Below are positions 59,301 through 64,000 of a stretch of 64,000 nt of DNA, piece by piece. Below the pieces are notes generated by a model. The model made no database searches. It was not told the DNA's origin and saw only the letters and a list, made by a program, of their open reading frames with translations. Position numbers and translations under genes: made by a program. This DNA comes from Bilabrum cf. latius (lineage: Eukaryota > Bigyra: Bicosoecida > Bigyra > Bicosoecida): the NCBI GenBank assembly GCA_965178125.1, contig OZ237740.1, forward strand, positions 1,178,001-1,242,000, read 5' to 3'. The first letter of the stretch is position 1. Each line of letters starts with the position of its first letter.

Positions 59301-62300
59301 ATGTCCAGAACACCGCAGACTGGAACAACGGCTGGTCACGATCCAGTTTCTACGATGACGGATGGGTTTGCTGGGTTTGCGTACACGCGTTTTGACTGTA
59401 ATGTTCTATCGTTGCAAGACGCACACACAAGGCTAATTGCAAGTAGGACGGCTTTGAATGACCAGTCAAAGCAGATGCCACCTGGCAGCATGCGCGCCAT
59501 GCCATCAAGCGCTGATTTTGAGTCTCACAGCCGATATTCAACTCGAATTATAAGCTTAGGGGGGGGAAGACCATTTAGTAGCTTTGGCGTCGACCTTGCA
59601 GACATCCCAGGTCAGAATCGCGTTCATAATCACATCGTGCTGCCTGCCACAGCAGCTCGAGCGCTGTCCCGGCGATCTGTTCTACTGCTAGCCGCTTTTG
59701 CAGCTGACAGCGTGGAGGGCAAAGCATCGGTGGCTCAGCGAATCGTGTAGACGGTGCGAATGGTGGCTAGCAACAGATCGCTTCGTTCCATGCGACACAA
59801 GGTAGCCGGCTCTGGCAATGGCAAGAGTCAGTGGACGTTGTTTGCAACTTTGGAAGAGAAAGCAACGTGTTTGATGATGTGTTGCGTAGCAATTTCTACT
59901 CTCATTGCTGGTGGTGGCCATCCGGAGCTTGCTGCAGAGCTGCATGGGCGCGGTTTGGTCGAGTTGTTACCCAGAGCTCTTTCATCAGCTCTTGGTGGAA
60001 CGAGCACCGGAAGCGGGTCGCGGGACTCACACCTGCTGCGACAGCATGGAGTACCCGTCGGAAGACCATCACTCTGCCTATCCTAGGCTGTTTCGCTTCG
60101 TCATAGCGTTCTTCAAGCAGTCGGCGAACTCTGCCGCCCGGAGTACATTGGTATCTCTACGGACCGTCTGGCTCAAAGGCTCAGGGAGTTGCACGACAGT
60201 ACCACCAAGGCCCTTGGCCAGGCACGGTCTAGTGCGAGGCATCGTGGCAACACGGCTCGTACCAGTTCGCAAGTTCCTGTTCCAGCTCGAATTAGGCAGC
60301 CTTCGAGCCCTGGCAGTATGTTTGGTCGGGCTCGGTCAGCTTCAATGGAACTTGCAATGAAGGGTACGATGACTCCCAGGCGATTCGGTGCCGGTTCTCA
60401 GCCACGGTCGTCAACACATGCCGTGGAATCAGTGAGTCTCGCGCATCTACAGGGCGCCAGAACCGCCGGAACGAGACAGGAAGAGTTGGAACCTGCTGTT
60501 CAAAGTTCCTCTGTGCGTGCCCCAGTACCAGCTCCTGGTGCGGATTCTAGTCGGACCGCCGTTACTGGCTCTCCGACGACCAATGCCTCTGAATAGGACC
60601 AAAGCTCGCGAATGAATGCCAGGATCACGGTTAATATTGAGGGGCTCCCTGACGGGCGGCAACCCAGCAGTGATGCTGTGTCTGCAATCCTTGAGCAAGT
60701 GATTCGGGATGTTGCTCAGCAGATGCCAGCTGGCGCTACCATCCAAATCGTTGGTAGACTAGGCGGATCCGGGGCGGCTGGGCCAGCATCATCATCCAGC
60801 GGACCGTCCGCATCAGAGGGCGCAATGCAGTCTGACGATGCTGCATCTGAAGAATCATTTGCTCTGGGACTGAACGCGGACGATGAGGATGATGAAGATG
60901 ACGATGAATCAATGATTCCAGAGGATGACGGAATTATGGCAACAGGGTACGACAGTGATGCTAGCCATCCTATTCCGATACTGAACAGCGGCGGGCGCGA
61001 CAGGTTAGTGGGCAGCGACCTTGCCATGCCAATCAACCCATTTGCGTCTGATACTGGTCGCTCCCGGCAGAACTCAGACGATTCGGGTGGGACTGAAGCC
61101 AGTGGCACGGGGGGTTTGCAGAGCGGCGCGTCTGGTGTGCAAGACCTGGATCAGTATTCTGATGCCATTCGCGAAATGGCCGAGACTGGTGAAATCGACG
61201 GGGCTGACCTAGATATCATGCAAGACCTTGAAGCAGAAGCCGATGGCTGGCAAGATATGGATGGATTTGGTGATGGACACGATTTCGATGACGGAGAAGG
61301 TTTTGAGTACGAAGATGAACCCGATGATGACGGGTTTGGCGAGCTTGGTCGCATGGTAAGGCCCATGTCACCTAGTGAGGAGCAAGGAGATGCCTCTGAA
61401 GGCGTCATGTTCGATCCATCGAGGGGATTGATAAGCATCTACGATAGCGACGGTTGGGGTAGGCGGCATGGCCTGTCTAGTTCCTCTCTGCAAGCACTCG
61501 ATCCAGTTGATGAAGCCGATGAGGACTTGGACGAATCGAATCGTACGTCAAACGACCGTGACTCTGAGGGTGCAGGCGATGCAATGAGCAGCGAGCAGCC
61601 TTCTATGCGACAAGATGCCGATGAATAGAACCGCAATGCTGCCGAGTCAACAGCTGCTGAGGAAGCAGCTCAGGGTTCCTCTGTTGAAAGCCAAGACAGC
61701 ACCGACGAAGAATCCGGCAGAGGGTCGCCTGACACGGCACACGCAGACTGGATTGCTTTGCCTGCCTCGTTCATTTCCGCGTTGAGGGATAGCATATCTG
61801 GAGACGGAGTGGCAGAAGTTGAGTCGAGGGCGCTCAACTTTTCTGAAACATCCGAGGGTATGCAGCAGCAAGATTTGGAAGAGATTGTGCAGCAGCTGGA
61901 GCAGCTTGAGAGTGACGCACCAACCTCAGCAACTTCTCGGTCAGTCTAGCCAGGTTCTAGGCAACTGCCTGGGAGATAGAACCTGTCCCATCGTTTACGG
62001 TTGCACTCGAGCACCAGCGGCTTGCATCGATTGGAGTTCATAGGAGGATTTCCGTTCGCGGAGTCCTTGAGTGCCTTGCTGGATGAACGGAGACGATCGA
62101 ATAGGCCAGATGGTGGGAGGGAGCGGAGATCCTCAGGTGCGGCAGAGCGCGCCAACGAATTGCTAGAACATTTTGACTACATGCAGAGGCTGGCATCCAC
62201 TGGCGCAGAGGACGCTCCCAATGGTCTTGGACGAGGCAGGCCTCCACGGCGACAAAATGCGGTTAGGTCTTTCGTGCCCTCAGCGAGTCAACAAAGCTCG

Positions 62301-64000
62301 TCGATGCCGGGCACCTCCAGCGTACCGGTCCGCCGAGCTGCATCGCGTCGCCGGCCCAAGCAGATGCTTTTGCGGTTTGGTCATCACTCTTCCAGGCTTC
62401 CTGGTACCCGGTCAGGCAGTCGCGCCGACCAGGGCTCACAGCTTAGTGATATAGTCCCGCATGGTACGCTGCCGTGGAAGACTAGTACCAATACGAGATT
62501 TTCGCGTTCAGACCCCAGCCTGTACTCACCGCTTGCTCTCGGGACCTAGTTTCGTTTGGCGGAGGCGTATGCAGCTGCAGGCAGGCGGCTCCCGCGTGGT
62601 GATCAGGCAGCTGCTGCGGTACCTCCAGCATCCCAGTTGATCGATCACATCATGACAGTGTTGCAATCGATCCTGGTCGACGGCATTTAGGATGGCTCCT
62701 CGGTTGCAGGACAAGCAGCTGCTATGCTTCGGCAAGTGTCAGCGTCTTCGACTTCGCTTTCGACCGGCACTTTGTCGCTTCTACTGCTGGCTTTGCTTGG
62801 CGACAAAGGCGGCCTCACGCTCTCTGCTGCAAAGAAAGCCGTGCTCGAATTCGGCGGCACAAAGTTGAGTGACTCACCGCTCGCAGTTGCGGAAGCCATT
62901 CTTTTCGGATCTAAGCATAACGGCAATACTAGCTCCTGTGACGATTCCTTGGATGCAATTCTGGAAACAGATACCATGGATCAAACGATGATTTTGTATC
63001 CTGGTCCTATGTTCGACCGATCGGCACTGCCGGCATCCATTCTTACAGCCCAATTCAAATATGCAGGTGCAGTAGAGAAGATTGAATCTGGTGGCCTGGG
63101 CTTTGAGCGTGCACGTGTCTGGCCACCACTAGCGCTCACAAATGGTACTGCAGGTATAACCGGGGGTGTTCCATTGGTACAGATACATGGATCCACTGCA
63201 GTGGCATTGCAGAGTTGCGAGCGTGCAGCTCAGCGACTGGCACCGGCCTTGCCTGTTGCCAACACCGGCAGCAAGTCTCCGGCAAAACTGTCAAATAGCG
63301 CATAGTGGAGCTCCCGGTGGCTAGTTGATGCCATGGCGGGCAGTTTGCAAAGCGTGTCTTCTGCTGTTGCTCTCGGTGTCTTCTACCGGAGAATTACGGT
63401 ACAATCAAACGATCGCGTTGCGTTACTAGGATCGCCAGACTCCTCGTGGGATGGCAAGCAGCCGATGCTCTTTGATGGTTGTTTCGCTCAAACTGCATTC
63501 TGTCGACAGGCATCTGTGTTGCCGGAATCCTTGCAGGACGCTGCTTTGCGTGATATGTCCGGCCTCATGATGGCGCGACGCTGGTACTGTCGCCACTAGC
63601 CGGATGATGATGGGCGCAGAACCAGATTCAGGGGTGGAGACGAAGCAGAGCTGTTTGTTTGTAGGCATGACAGGTTCTAGCCAGCGCGATTGGGCCTTGC
63701 ATTGACTAATCCTACCGCTGGAGACAGTGCGCCAAAGTTTGATGCAGATGAACCTGCTGAGCGCGCAGGAATACTGGATGCGCCGCTCGAGTACGGCACG
63801 TCCATTCTGCGATGTGTGGAGGCAGACCTTGAATGCAAGCTTCTTAGTACGAGTGTACAGGATCGCTTGAAACTCGCGAGGCAGCCCCTAACTGCACTCA
63901 GTGATACCTCTCCTGGGTCTAACAACTTTCTCGCGAACCTTCAGAATCGGGCAAAGATTCGTGTGCGCAGGTCTCGTCTCTCTCGATTCTTAGGCAGAGA
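44391..64000 (+). CDS. HUWE1/TOM1/UPL1-type giant HECT E3 ubiquitin ligase, 3' partial
   Basis: Exons: 44391-44426 (tentative), 44661-44726, 44821-45036, then 45162 to the window end as one frame of about 6,280 codons. It holds about 50 TAGs and, as far as I can read, no TAA or TGA. Small-exon introns are GT-AG (GTAAGG, GTGAGC donors) and phase 0. SDEEFVYRLSHVYQW, MSWQPIFDRIDAIM and TNYSSMEVLALLLGARDD match the HUWE1/TOM1 N-terminal DUF908 start (human CELYHWVDLLDRFDGIL and LYSSIEHLTTLLASSD). The armadillo-like region continues with VPLSLRFCLMCRVRAAR-(UAG)-LTHP. A long acidic region (60840-61630, DDEDDEDDDE and FDDGEGFEYEDE) corresponds to the acidic tract of HUWE1. The HECT domain should lie beyond 64000. 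It would ubiquitinate nuclear and cytoplasmic targets. Even unfinished it exceeds human HUWE1 (4,374). Confidence 0.85.

Noticed and set aside
44821-64000. A cluster of about 50 small genes or a decaying pseudogene
   Set aside because: All the pieces lie in one frame, are separated only by TAG, and retain homology to a single protein. Decay would add TAA, TGA and frameshifts.
1-64000. Programmed stop-codon readthrough or selenocysteine/pyrrolysine use
   Set aside because: UAG density (tens in one gene), presence in housekeeping genes and absence of any special RNA context do not fit. Pyrrolysine is confined to a few prokaryotic enzymes.

Overview
The window is GC-rich nuclear DNA from a protist. 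Genes lie on both strands, with short GT-AG introns (about 58-234 bp, donors mostly GTGAG or GTAAG), a eukaryotic tRNA-Ser with box-B type T arm, and only eukaryotic gene families (LSG1, MLH3, Rab28, PPWD1, HUWE1, a PDR-type ABCG transporter). Long alanine, glycine and acidic low-complexity inserts break up otherwise conserved proteins. The family mix suggests a stramenopile-like or other algal/heterotrophic protist, but I cannot name the taxon.

The main result concerns the genetic code. Almost every gene here has in-frame TAG codons inside conserved protein sequence. About 50 lie in one 19-kb HUWE1-like reading frame that contains no TAA or TGA. Every gene whose 3' end I can place stops at TGA or TAA (TGA: low-complexity gene, GH2, LSG1, MLH3, ABCG, macroglobulin-like gene, GH43-like gene, PPWD1; TAA: small membrane protein, HDAC, Rab28), and none stops at TAG. 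Two conserved columns tell what TAG means. In Rab28 it falls on the Gln of the Y-K-Q-T-I-G motif, and in MLH3 on the Gln of the MutL Q-x-x-(F/Y)-V-N-x-R motif. TAG is therefore sense, most likely glutamine, while TAA and TGA remain stops (as in NCBI table 15). A standard-code annotation would shatter these genes into dozens of false ORFs or pseudogenes.

Layout. 1-3.1 kb: 3' part of a low-complexity gene, then a small single-span membrane protein, both plus strand. 4.0-7.3 kb minus: a four-exon GH2 beta-mannosidase-type hydrolase. 7.3-9.3 kb: a gene-poor repeat region with a 350-bp inverted repeat; one arm ends in an intact tRNA-Ser(GCU) and the other in a broken half copy. 9.6-13.3 kb plus: LSG1 ribosome-export GTPase. 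13.5-15.4 kb minus: class IV (HDAC11-type) deacetylase. 15.9-19.2 kb minus: MLH3. 19.7-24.9 kb minus: PDR-type ABCG transporter. 25.3-32.7 kb minus: giant macroglobulin-like protein. 33.9-34.8 kb plus: Rab28. 35.0-41.3 kb plus: a 2,043-residue secreted protein with a GH43-like propeller. 41.8-44.2 kb plus: PPWD1 cyclophilin. 44.4-64.0 kb plus: HUWE1/TOM1-type E3 ligase running off the window before its HECT domain.

The genes do not form a pathway. They are ordinary housekeeping and surface genes; together they are strong evidence for the code change because each is independent.
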